DNA from: an uncultured Odoribacter sp.
GTDB lineage: Bacteria; Bacteroidota; Bacteroidia; Bacteroidales; Marinifilaceae
DNA: 8,768 nucleotides
Direction: 5' to 3'
Assembly (NCBI GenBank): GCA_905204385.1
Contig: CAJKZL010000100.1
Location: 1 to 8,768, forward strand
Part shown: positions 1-5,888 of the stretch, piece after piece
Layout: the number at the start of each line of letters is the position of its first letter
Position numbering within the stretch: the first letter of the stretch is position 1
Translations under genes and position numbers: made by a program
Notes under the pieces: model-generated
The model's database searches: none
What the model was told of the DNA's origin: nothing
What the model saw: only the letters and a program-made list of their open reading frames with translations

Positions 1-31
1 TGTTTTATTATTTAATTATATCTTATTTGGA

Positions 32-475
32 ATGCCGATTACTCAAATAACCGATTGTAAGAAACAATACCTGGATCTGCTGTTGCTTGCGGATGAGCAG
101 GAGTCGATGATAGACCGTTACCTGGAGCGCGGCGAACTGTTTGTGCTGGACGATGAGGGGGAGAAGGCGGATTGTGTGGTTACGGACGAAGGCGGTGGAG
201 TGTGCGAGCTTAAGAATATAGCGGTTATGCCCGGGGCCCGGCGGCAGGGATATGGCAGGAGGCTGATCGGGTGGCTGTGCGGCTGCTATTCGGGGCGGTT
301 CGGGCGGATGATCGTCGGGACGGGGGATGTGCCGGGCATTCTCGGGTTTTACAGAAGCTGCGGGTTTGAATATTCGCACCGCATCGGGAATTTTTTTACG
401 GACCACTACGACCATCCGATGATCGAGGATGGGGTATTATTGAAAGATATGGTTTATTTGAAACGAAAATTATGA
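32..475 (+). CDS. GNAT family N-acetyltransferase, YvbK-like
   Basis: A 147-residue single-domain GNAT protein, expected to transfer acetyl from acetyl-CoA to an amine; the substrate cannot be read from sequence. The acetyl-CoA pyrophosphate loop is visible as RRQGYG (residues 70-75) after the hydrophobic strand LKNIAVMP (60-67), and the second CoA-contact motif is GFYRSCGF (105-112). The C-terminal part (YDHPMIEDG, then DMVYLKRKL) resembles the Bacillus YvbK-type group, which is a family-level judgement from memory. The ATG at 32 is the first Met before a well-formed N-terminus; only 31 bases of A/T-rich leader are in the window, so the promoter may lie outside. Its stop overlaps the next start by 4 bases (ATGA), suggesting translational coupling with a second acetyltransferase. 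It is cytoplasmic, with no signal or membrane segment. Confidence 0.85.
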   Translation: MPITQITDCKKQYLDLLLLADEQESMIDRYLERGELFVLDDEGEKADCVVTDEGGGVCELKNIAVMPGARRQGYGRRLIGWLCGCYSGRFGRMIVGTGDVPGILGFYRSCGFEYSHRIGNFFTDHYDHPMIEDGVLLKDMVYLKRKL

Positions 476-912
476 TCAGAATTAATCCGGAGAGAAACGG
501 GAAGCTGACCGATGCTTTGACCGCGTTGTGGGAAGCATCGGTACGCGCCACGCATCATTTTTTGACAGAAGAAGATATTCGCAAACTGGTTCCGTTTGTC
601 CGGGAGGGACTCTCCGGCATCGGGATTCTTGCCGTTGCCTGTGACGGTGATACGCCTATCGCCTTTATGGGGATAGAAGGGGATAAAATCGAAATGCTTT
701 TTGTCGCTCCCGCCTGCTTTGGCAAGGGTATCGGCAGGGAACTGGTGGAATTGGCTATCACACAATACGGCGTGCGCTATGTGGATGTAAACGAGCAGAA
801 TCCCCAGGCTGCCGGATTCTACCGGCATATCGGATTCGGGGAGTACGAGCGCACGGCGACGGATGAACAGGGGAATCCGTTCCCGGTTTTGAAAATGAAA
901 TTAGATAGGTAG
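472..912 (+). CDS. GNAT family N-acetyltransferase, YjaB-like
   Basis: A 146-residue GNAT acetyltransferase resembling E. coli YjaB. Shared features are RATHHFL near the N-terminus (residues 25-31), strand MLFVAP (75-80), the acetyl-CoA loop GKGIG (84-88), the VNEQN motif (106-110), FYRHIGF (116-122), and the closing pattern GNPFPVLKMKL. YjaB has been reported as a protein-lysine acetyltransferase, but small GNATs change substrate easily, so only the acetyl-CoA chemistry is firm. The start ATG at 472 overlaps the upstream stop as ATGA, so it is probably translated by reinitiation from the first GNAT. A hairpin terminator candidate follows directly. Cytoplasmic, with complete family length. 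Confidence 0.87.
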   Translation: MIRINPERNGKLTDALTALWEASVRATHHFLTEEDIRKLVPFVREGLSGIGILAVACDGDTPIAFMGIEGDKIEMLFVAPACFGKGIGRELVELAITQYGVRYVDVNEQNPQAAGFYRHIGFGEYERTATDEQGNPFPVLKMKLDR

Positions 913-943
913 CCCGGGGAAACGTGTCTTTTGGGCTATTTTG
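910..943 (+). terminator. Weak intrinsic terminator after the GNAT pair
   Basis: TAGCCC (910-915) pairs with GGGCTA (933-938), followed by TTTT within 939-942. The stem is only 6 bp and the loop is 17 bases, so this is a modest terminator. It overlaps the stop codon of the second GNAT gene, and its right half overlaps a possible promoter for the next gene. Confidence 0.4.
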
Positions 944-959
944 ATGAATGATAAATTTC
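930..959 (+). promoter_or_regulatory. Possible Bacteroidetes promoter for the BatD-like gene
   Basis: TTTG at 930-933, an 18-base spacer, then TAAATTTC at 952-959, which matches the -7 consensus TAnnTTTG except for the last base. The consensus spacer is about 19-21, so this is near but not ideal. Transcription would begin near 965 and run through the left inverted-repeat arm. Confidence 0.3.
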
Positions 960-1012
960 ACAAAAGCCGGTGATTCATTTACAAACCGTGCTTCGGGCTG
1001 TTCGCGAACAAT

Positions 1013-1042
1013 ATGATACAAATACCCCGTCCCCTTGTATCC
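1013..1042 (+). repeat. Left arm of a 30-bp inverted repeat
   Basis: This 30-bp sequence recurs in inverted orientation at 3252-3281 with one mismatch (T at 1023 here versus C on the opposite strand of the right arm). The arm also carries its own dyad: GATACAA (1015-1021) and TTGTATC (1035-1041), separated by a 13-base C-rich stretch. It begins exactly at the first ATG of the BatD-like reading frame, so the first ten codons lie in the repeat. No target-site duplication is visible outside the arms. Confidence 0.9.
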
Positions 1043-2434
1043 CATTTGGGTGTCGTATGCTTTGTCTGTAAGGTGGTGTGCCTTGGCGTTTTGATGTCGC
1101 TGAATATCGGTGCGTTTGCCTGGGAGGAGCCACGCTTTTTTATAGAGGTGGACATGGCATATGCCGGAATCCGGGTGGGACAGGAGACAGAGCTGACATA
1201 CAGTTGCACGGTGCCCTTCGATTCGGTGATACTGCCGGAATTCGGGGAAGGGATCGGGGTGGTGAGGGGACCGGAACCCAGCCGGGTGATGTCGGTTGCG
1301 GTGACCGACGGGGAAAAGAAGCAGGTGAGCAGGGTCAGTTACTCTTTTTATGTCCGTTTTTTAAGCGAGGGGATCGTTTCCCTGCCCGTGGCATCGGTGA
1401 AAGTGGGAGGCAGGGAATACCATACGCCTCCGCTCTGCGGCCGGGTGAAGCCTGCACTGCGGGATACAGCGGGGGTGGAATGCCGCCTCTCCGCTTCTGT
1501 GCCGCCTTCGGGGAAAGGCGGGACGCTCCGGGTGACGCTTTTCTGTAACCGCCTTCCGGAGCAGCGGTCGCCTTTGCTGGTTGCGGTTGGGCGGAAATAT
1601 GAACCCGGCGGGAGGAGTTCGGGATTTTCCCCGGCGAAGGATACCACAGGGGGAAAGCCGGGTGGCGATGCGGTGAAAGAATGGCATGAATTCTATTACA
1701 ACCTACCGTCTGATGGGCGGAAAGCCTGCCTTTGCTCCGTGGAAAACCTGAGTTTCGGCGGGGTGCCTTATGCGGTGGAGGGACGGGATATGAAGGGGGG
1801 GACTTTATCTGCCAACCGGGAAGGCCTGCTGGTGGTGGCGGTGATGGGCGTGCTGTTGATTTTTGGCGGGATGTGGCTGCGTTTCCGTAAGGAAGCCCGC
1901 GAGGATATGGCTGCGTTTGTTCTCCGGCACAAGCGGCTGAACCTGAGTACGGAATGGGCATTGACGCATTACGCTTTTCCGCTGTTCCTTGGGAGTATCC
2001 CGTTTTTCTTCCTGCTTTTCAATGGATATGGGTATGTGGCGGAAGGACGGCAGGATTGGTTTTTCCCCTGGTTCTGGTGCGGGGTATTGCCTTTGGTGGT
2101 GTCTTTTGCTTTCTGGCGCAGGCAGCGTCTGAAGCTTGATTTCCAGGCCGTGCCCACATCGCTTTCCCCCGGAATGCTGCGGGAAGTGATGGAAAAAGCG
2201 GCCCGGGAAAACAACTGGACATTGGACTACATCGGGGAGGATTGCATCGTGGCGCGCACGCATCGCCGCTGGTGGGAGGCTGCGCGTGGAGAGCAAGTGT
2301 TTCTGGTGTTCGGCCGGGAGGAGGTATGGATCAACAGCGTGAACGACCTACATAAGCGAAGCGTAGCCTTCCCTTCCGGATATACGAAAAGGAATATCCG
2401 GCTATTGAGGGAAGCGATTGAAAGCAGGGAATGA
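1013..2434 (+). CDS. BatD-like (oxygen-tolerance family) membrane protein
   Basis: A 473-residue protein with the BatD layout: an N-terminal signal-like segment (hydrophobic core about residues 20-36, possible cleavage after AFA at 36), an exported beta-rich region (about 40-260) with the family pattern of a Gly-Pro turn and a later Gly-Arg-Glu-Tyr-His-Thr-Pro-Pro stretch (133-140), and transmembrane helices near 271-289, 322-340 and 349-368. A cytoplasmic C-terminal domain of about 100 residues follows, ending INSVNDLHKR and a basic tail; this tail form is common in Bacteroides BatD-like proteins, as I recall. Family members usually sit in bat/MoxR-vWFA operons; none is present here, so it is an orphan. 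The start is uncertain: the ATG at 1013 lies inside the inverted repeat, and an in-frame TTG (1046) or GTG (1073) could be the real start. The function of the family is poorly defined (envelope or stress). Confidence 0.75.
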   Translation: MIQIPRPLVSHLGVVCFVCKVVCLGVLMSLNIGAFAWEEPRFFIEVDMAYAGIRVGQETELTYSCTVPFDSVILPEFGEGIGVVRGPEPSRVMSVAVTDGEKKQVSRVSYSFYVRFLSEGIVSLPVASVKVGGREYHTPPLCGRVKPALRDTAGVECRLSASVPPSGKGGTLRVTLFCNRLPEQRSPLLVAVGRKYEPGGRSSGFSPAKDTTGGKPGGDAVKEWHEFYYNLPSDGRKACLCSVENLSFGGVPYAVEGRDMKGGTLSANREGLLVVAVMGVLLIFGGMWLRFRKEAREDMAAFVLRHKRLNLSTEWALTHYAFPLFLGSIPFFFLLFNGYGYVAEGRQDWFFPWFWCGVLPLVVSFAFWRRQRLKLDFQAVPTSLSPGMLREVMEKAARENNWTLDYIGEDCIVARTHRRWWEAARGEQVFLVFGREEVWINSVNDLHKRSVAFPSGYTKRNIRLLREAIESRE

Positions 2435-2452
2435 ACGGCTGTTGTGCCGTTC
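2433..2452. terminator. Hairpin between convergent genes
   Basis: GAACGGC (2433-2439) and GCCGTTC (2446-2452) form a perfect 7-bp stem with a 6-base loop, overlapping the stop of the BatD-like gene and lying 41 bases beyond the stop of the opposing PPOX gene. There is no T-tract on either side, so it is a candidate bidirectional terminator or transcript-end hairpin rather than a textbook intrinsic terminator. Confidence 0.4.
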
Positions 2453-2493
2453 GGCTGCTTCGGGAAAATTACAAGATATGGATTGACGGCGTT

Positions 2494-3165
2494 TTATTTC
2501 GCCCATCGCTTGAGCCGGGGGAAATAGGCTCTCATTTGGGCAATCGCTTCTTCTTTGGTGTATTGGGTGTCACAGGCTCCGTTAAATTCATCGAGAAACT
2601 GAATGCAATGCTCGATCATCCCTTCCATGGTGCAGTCCTGGACAAATGCGCCGTCTTTGTAGCAATAGCAGCAATAATCCCGGTTGGCAGCACCGTCTTT
2701 TTCGGTTCCGAACAATTCGGCAGCCTGCATCGGCATACCGCAGCTTTGGCAAAACAGGTTCAGGTATTTCCCATCCTTGACAAAAGCGTTGTCGATCCAA
2801 TACGTTGCCGATCTCGGGGTAAATTTCAGGACACAGTATTCCGGGTCGTCCGCTCCGCCAGGAAAATGGGACAGCATCCAGTCGCCCCACAGGGAACGTT
2901 TGACCGCTTCGTCCGCTACAATCTCCATCTCACCGGTGTAAACCACACTGTCGTTCCCTTCTACAATCGAAACCCCTGCCTTGGGATTGGCCTTGAAGTG
3001 GGCCGTTTTTGCCGAGCTTGTTCCGGTGGAAACATAGATTGCCCCGTTCTCGTCTTTAAGCTTCACCATTGCCACCGGGCGCGGGTAACCGTTTTCGTCT
3101 ATCGATGCCACAGTGATAATCTGTGCCCTTGCAACGATTTGCGCTGCTTTTTCCTGAATGTCCAT
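2494..3165 (-). CDS. PPOX-fold FMN-binding protein with C-terminal zinc ribbon
   Basis: A 223-residue two-domain cytoplasmic protein. Residues 1-125 look like a pyridoxamine-5'-phosphate-oxidase-like split barrel of the general-stress type: an ITVASIDENGYPRP strand-turn (17-30), VAMVKLKDENGAIYVST (31-47), KTAHFKANPKAGVSI (53-67) and a TGEMEIV strand (77-83). These folds bind FMN, or sometimes F420 or heme; the substrate is unknown. The C-terminal part is a zinc ribbon of the CxxCGMPM ... YCxYCY type, with likely ligands C139, C142, C165 and C168. The fusion is common in Bacteroidota and Firmicutes. The ATG at 3165 gives a clean N-terminus and lies about 30 bases after the start site predicted from a strong promoter at 3204-3234. 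It is convergent with the BatD-like gene, and both lie inside the inverted repeat. Confidence 0.85.
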   Translation of the reverse strand: MDIQEKAAQIVARAQIITVASIDENGYPRPVAMVKLKDENGAIYVSTGTSSAKTAHFKANPKAGVSIVEGNDSVVYTGEMEIVADEAVKRSLWGDWMLSHFPGGADDPEYCVLKFTPRSATYWIDNAFVKDGKYLNLFCQSCGMPMQAAELFGTEKDGAANRDYCCYCYKDGAFVQDCTMEGMIEHCIQFLDEFNGACDTQYTKEEAIAQMRAYFPRLKRWAK

Positions 3166-3203
3166 TTGTAATATACTTTATTGTTTTGTCTTTGATTCAA
3201 CTG

Positions 3204-3234
3204 CAAAGTTAACCGAAATGGCCTGTATTCCAAT
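3204..3234 (-). promoter_or_regulatory. Bacteroidetes promoter of the PPOX gene
   Basis: Read on the minus strand, the -7 box is TAACTTTG (plus-strand 3204-3211), a full match to TAnnTTTG, and the -33 box is ATTG (3231-3234), separated by 19 bases. Spacing and boxes fit the Bacteroidetes primary-sigma consensus well. Transcription would start near 3198, leaving about 30 bases of leader. The -33 box ends 17 bases short of the right inverted-repeat arm. Confidence 0.75.
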
Positions 3235-3251
3235 AAAAATGCTTGATTTTT

Positions 3252-3281
3252 GGATACAAGGGGACGGGGTGTTTGTATCAT
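3252..3281 (-). repeat. Right arm of the 30-bp inverted repeat
   Basis: The reverse complement matches 1013-1042 at 29 of 30 positions. The arm holds its own dyad, GATACAA (3253-3259) and TTGTATC (3273-3279), around a loop with two G-runs (GGGGACGGGG). It lies just upstream of the PPOX promoter. Similarity stops abruptly on both sides of the arm. Confidence 0.9.
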
Positions 3282-3576
3282 CCTGCGCTGTTACGCACCC
3301 TGTATGGATTATTTTATAATAAAAACGAAAAAAATCAACCTTTATTTAGCTAAAATACGCAACAAACTTAGCTAATAATTTTTTATTTCTAAAACATTTT
3401 GTATGAAATAATTATAATTTTTTCGATGTCTTATGGTTAGTTCAAATCCAATGACCAAAAAAAACGTTCGTTTTTTTAGTGTTATACACTTATTCCGGAT
3501 AAGATATTGAGCGTGAATATCTTTTGTGCGCACGTTAAATTTATAATATCTCTTGAACATATTAAGACATGTTTTT
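3282..3576. other. A/T-rich intergenic region upstream of the AraC gene
   Basis: No convincing gene is seen in these 295 bases. It holds two copies of the 8-bp palindrome TTAGCTAA (3346-3353 and 3368-3375), a small dyad TGCG/CGCA at 3284-3297, and an A-tract/T-tract dyad around ACGTTCGT (3458-3477). A near -7 box, TATCTTTTG (3518-3526), has one base too many and no good -33 partner; it could still be the regulator's promoter. A minus-strand -7-like TAAGTTTG lies at 3363-3370, also without a good -33 box. The region probably holds the promoter and operators of the downstream regulator. Confidence 0.55.
3346..3375. promoter_or_regulatory. Paired TTAGCTAA palindromes, candidate operator
   Basis: Two identical perfect 8-bp palindromes start 22 bases apart, about two helical turns, so they face the same side of the DNA. 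This is the geometry of a cooperative binding site. They sit about 200 bases before the AraC-family gene. In A/T-rich DNA a chance pair is possible. Confidence 0.3.
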
Positions 3577-4467
3577 ATGGCAGATTTGTTATTGAACGAC
3601 TTGCTTTATGTGAATGAACACCTGAGCTGCAAGAACTACCGGGTAGAGGTCGATTCCGGTTTCCGGTACTTGGAAATCCCCGCCGATACGACGATCCAGG
3701 CTCTTCCTGCTAAGCTCAATAATTTTATCTTTCTGGTGGAAGGAAGTTTCAAGGCCAATTGCAACCAGTTTCTCCACCGGCCGGTGGAGGCCGGACAAAT
3801 GATTCTGGTGCCCCGGGCCGTCACGTTCCGCGCCCAAACGCTTACGGACTGCAAGATCCTGCTTTTCTGTTTCGGGTTGAATAAAAATCCCTGTGACATC
3901 AGCATGCTGCAGTCTTATTATGCCTGCTACAAGCAGGTGGTCTACCGCTTCGATCCCCTGCCCATCCGCTATCCGCTGTCCGCTTTTTTGGATCTGCTGG
4001 TCTATTGCCTCAAGAACGGCATGAACTGCGGCCATTTCCACGAGATTAAACACAAGGAACTGTTTCTCTACCTGAGGGGATTTTATACCAAGGAGGAAGT
4101 GGTGCAATTGTTTTACCCGATCATGGGGAAATCGCCGGCTTTCAAGGACCTGGTCTTGCAGAACTATATGCAGGCGGAACGGGTGGAGGACCTGGCCCAG
4201 TTGTTCAATATGAGCCGAACCTCGTTTTACAACAAGTTTGTGGAGGAATTCCGGATGTCGCCCAAGCATTGGATGCAGCAACAACTCAAACAACAATTAT
4301 ATATGAAAGCGGCCGTGCCCGGCATCTCGATTAAGGAACTGATCGATGAATTCAACTTCAGCTCGGCGGCCCAGCTCAACCGCTTTTGCATGCGGGAATT
4401 TGCCTGTACGCCGGGGGAATTGATCCGGAAAATTCAAAAGAAGGCCATAAATGGAATGATAAAATGA
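3577..4467 (+). CDS. AraC-family transcriptional regulator, probable fimbrial locus activator
   Basis: A 296-residue cytoplasmic regulator. The N-terminal half (about residues 20-100) has the beta-strand pattern of an AraC cupin-like sensory domain, including LEIPADTTIQALP (32-44) and EAGQMILVPR (71-80). The C-terminal third has two helix-turn-helix units: EDLAQLFNMSRTSFYNKF (204-221, followed by RMSPKHWM), and IKELIDEFNFSSAAQLNRF (252-270) followed by FACTPGEL (275-282), the usual AraC ending. The ATG at 3577 was chosen over an in-frame TTG at 3553. It lies 174 bases upstream of the major fimbrillin in the same direction, which suggests local regulation of the fimbriae; its ligand is unknown. 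P. gingivalis fimA is instead linked to the FimS/FimR two-component system. The stretch between sensor and HTH (100-200) has no recognisable motif. Confidence 0.85.
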   Translation: MADLLLNDLLYVNEHLSCKNYRVEVDSGFRYLEIPADTTIQALPAKLNNFIFLVEGSFKANCNQFLHRPVEAGQMILVPRAVTFRAQTLTDCKILLFCFGLNKNPCDISMLQSYYACYKQVVYRFDPLPIRYPLSAFLDLLVYCLKNGMNCGHFHEIKHKELFLYLRGFYTKEEVVQLFYPIMGKSPAFKDLVLQNYMQAERVEDLAQLFNMSRTSFYNKFVEEFRMSPKHWMQQQLKQQLYMKAAVPGISIKELIDEFNFSSAAQLNRFCMREFACTPGELIRKIQKKAINGMIK

Positions 4468-4471
4468 ATGA

Positions 4472-4481
4472 TTTGTACAAA
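4472..4481. promoter_or_regulatory. TTTGTACAAA palindrome, candidate activator site
   Basis: A perfect 10-bp palindrome lies just after the AraC stop, centred about 67 bases before the transcription start predicted from the -7 box at 4531-4538. That is a usual place for an AraC-type activator to bind. Only one copy was seen, so this is a weak call. Confidence 0.3.
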
Positions 4482-4501
4482 CTGTAAATAAATATGAAAA
4501 T

Positions 4502-4538
4502 TTTGAAAATAATAAATGTAGTTATCATATTACTTTTG
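4502..4538 (+). promoter_or_regulatory. Promoter of the fimbrial operon
   Basis: TACTTTTG (4531-4538) is a full match to the -7 consensus TAnnTTTG. The nearest TTTG (4502-4505) is 25 bases upstream, longer than the usual 19-21, so the -33 contact should be poor. A good -7 box with a poor -33 box suits a promoter that needs an activator. Transcription would start near 4545, giving a leader of about 100 bases. Confidence 0.6.
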
Positions 4539-4641
4539 CACTGAGAAAAAGATATATCTGAGTTCTAGTGTGAATGTATGTACGATGCTCTTTACCGGAA
4601 TGTATATATATTCTTATATTTTTTAATTTAAAATTGTAATT

Positions 4642-5796
4642 ATGAAGAATCAATGGCGTTTATGGGGAATGATCCCCTTAGTTTTACTAGGTTTGGCGGC
4701 TTGTAACAAAGATGATGCTGCGACACAAGACCAGGGCAAGGGTAATGTGAAAATTACCTTCGGCTTCGAGCAGGCCCTGGAGACAAAGGCAGGCACCGGG
4801 CCTAAAAAGCCGGCAACCTCCTGGGGTGCGAATGTGAAGGATCTGATCATCCTGTTTGTAGATAATAATGGGACTGTAAAGGATGCCCGTAACATTACAC
4901 CTCCTGAGGGGGAAGGTATAGCAGCGAAATCTGTCACGCTGCAAAATATTGCTGCTGGTACTTATGATGTTCATGTTGTCGCTAATTCAGGTGTGGCTGC
5001 AAACATCACGCGCAAAGGGGGATGGAAAGTTGAAAACGCTGTGGGCAGACGACTTGCCGAGTTATATCTGGATATGGTACCTTTACAGGTCTTACCTGAA
5101 GGGTTTTCAGGTACCGGATATAAAGAGCCGGCTGAAATTTTTACAGCTAATCAGTCTGTGTCAGTTGTGGCGGATGCAACAACATCTGTGGATCAGCCTT
5201 TTAGTTTGACCCGTGCTGTTTCACTGATCCGGGTACGTTTGATACCTGTGGAAGCCAATGATACAAAGATTGATTTTACCGATGAGCTAGGCGCTGGATC
5301 TTCAGCAATATTCCTGCGTCGTACAGAATTGGCTTTGAATATACCGGGTACACTCGAAGGGAAAGCAGATGATAAAGGAATATTCATAAACACTCCTTTT
5401 TTGACTCAAGATCCGACAGACTACGCTGGAGATCAGCCTATTGTGGGTGGCGCTACAGGCGTTAAATATTTCAAGGATTTCCTGAGTTTGCCCGGAGGTG
5501 GTGTGCTGACTGACCCGAGTGCAAATAAATTCGACCTGGTAATCAAAGGAACCACGAAAACCGATGATTATATTATTGCCGGTAGCACTACTCCAGTTCT
5601 TAAAGGTACTCCTGTTTACTGGAGTGGACCGGTAAATCAAAAAATTGATGCGAATGGAATTTTAGACATCGTTGTCACTCTCAAGACTTACGGTGAAAAA
5701 GACGAACCGACTCCCGGAACTACGTATGGTAATCTTGACATCCAGGTTAACCTGACTGACTGGGGCGCTGTAACGAATGCAGAGATGGAGCTGTAA
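4642..5796 (+). CDS. Major fimbrillin lipoprotein, FimA/Mfa1-like
   Basis: A 384-residue exported lipoprotein, probably the structural shaft subunit of a type V (FimA/Mfa) pilus. The signal peptide ends in a lipobox GLAAC with the lipidated cysteine at 21, followed by NKDDAATQ. An N-terminal fimbrillin domain follows (GNVKITF at 34-40; VKDLIILFVDNNG at 65-77; AAGTYDVHVVANSG at 104-117), then a second domain. The late FSLTRAV-IRVRL region (187-200) resembles the common Arg-x-Val fimbrillin strand. The C-terminus (GNLDIQVNLTDWGAV, 363-377) matches the P. gingivalis FimA pattern of a last strand ending in Trp, used in donor-strand polymerisation after Arg-gingipain-type cleavage. It is the first gene after the promoter and is followed by a long hairpin. 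Its base composition is visibly more A/T-rich than that of the genes downstream, and fimbrillins diverge fast. Confidence 0.85.
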   Translation: MKNQWRLWGMIPLVLLGLAACNKDDAATQDQGKGNVKITFGFEQALETKAGTGPKKPATSWGANVKDLIILFVDNNGTVKDARNITPPEGEGIAAKSVTLQNIAAGTYDVHVVANSGVAANITRKGGWKVENAVGRRLAELYLDMVPLQVLPEGFSGTGYKEPAEIFTANQSVSVVADATTSVDQPFSLTRAVSLIRVRLIPVEANDTKIDFTDELGAGSSAIFLRRTELALNIPGTLEGKADDKGIFINTPFLTQDPTDYAGDQPIVGGATGVKYFKDFLSLPGGGVLTDPSANKFDLVIKGTTKTDDYIIAGSTTPVLKGTPVYWSGPVNQKIDANGILDIVVTLKTYGEKDEPTPGTTYGNLDIQVNLTDWGAVTNAEMEL

Positions 5797-5805
5797 TACT
5801 TTTTT

Positions 5806-5859
5806 AGGACAGGCCTCTTTGCCGAAGGAGGTTTCCTTCCGGGCAAAGGGCCTGCTCCT
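5806..5859 (+). other. Long hairpin directly after the major fimbrillin
   Basis: A 54-base imperfect hairpin: AGGA (5806-5809) with TCCT (5856-5859), CAGGCC (5810-5815) with GGCCTG (5849-5854), CTTTGCC (5817-5823) with GGCAAAG (5842-5848), and an inner stem GAAGG (5824-5828) with CCTTC (5835-5839). The total is about 22 pairs with three small bulges. A T-run precedes it (5800-5805) but none follows, so on the + strand it is not a classical intrinsic terminator. It may be a partial terminator or a 3'-protecting structure that leaves more stable message for the major subunit than for downstream genes. Confidence 0.65.
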
Positions 5860-5888
5860 CCCAACCGATTCATTAATTAGCGTGGTGT

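Noticed and set aside
1..31. Promoter for the first GNAT gene
   Set aside because: The short A/T-rich stretch has no full TAnnTTTG box with a -33 partner, and the region is cut by the window edge.
1335..1961. 208-residue - strand frame inside the BatD-like gene
   Set aside because: Proline/arginine-rich antisense translation of a G-rich gene, with no domain.
2431..3171. 246-residue + strand open frame opposite the PPOX gene
   Set aside because: It is the antisense of the PPOX gene, which has clear domains and a consensus promoter; the antisense protein shows no family pattern.
3099..3281. 60-residue - strand frame starting in the right repeat arm (MIQTPRPLVS)
   Set aside because: It covers the PPOX promoter and leader in another frame, is low in complexity and is created by the repeat. 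It is probably spurious.
1013..3281. Transposon with terminal inverted repeats
   Set aside because: No transposase between the arms, no target-site duplication outside them, and the two genes inside are ordinary cellular families.
3458..3477. A-run/T-run dyad as an intrinsic terminator
   Set aside because: The stem is almost only A-T with a tiny loop and lies between a divergent gene and a regulator gene, where no transcript needs ending.
3589..4296. 235-residue - strand frame opposite the AraC gene
   Set aside because: Antisense shadow; the + strand frame has two recognisable HTH units.
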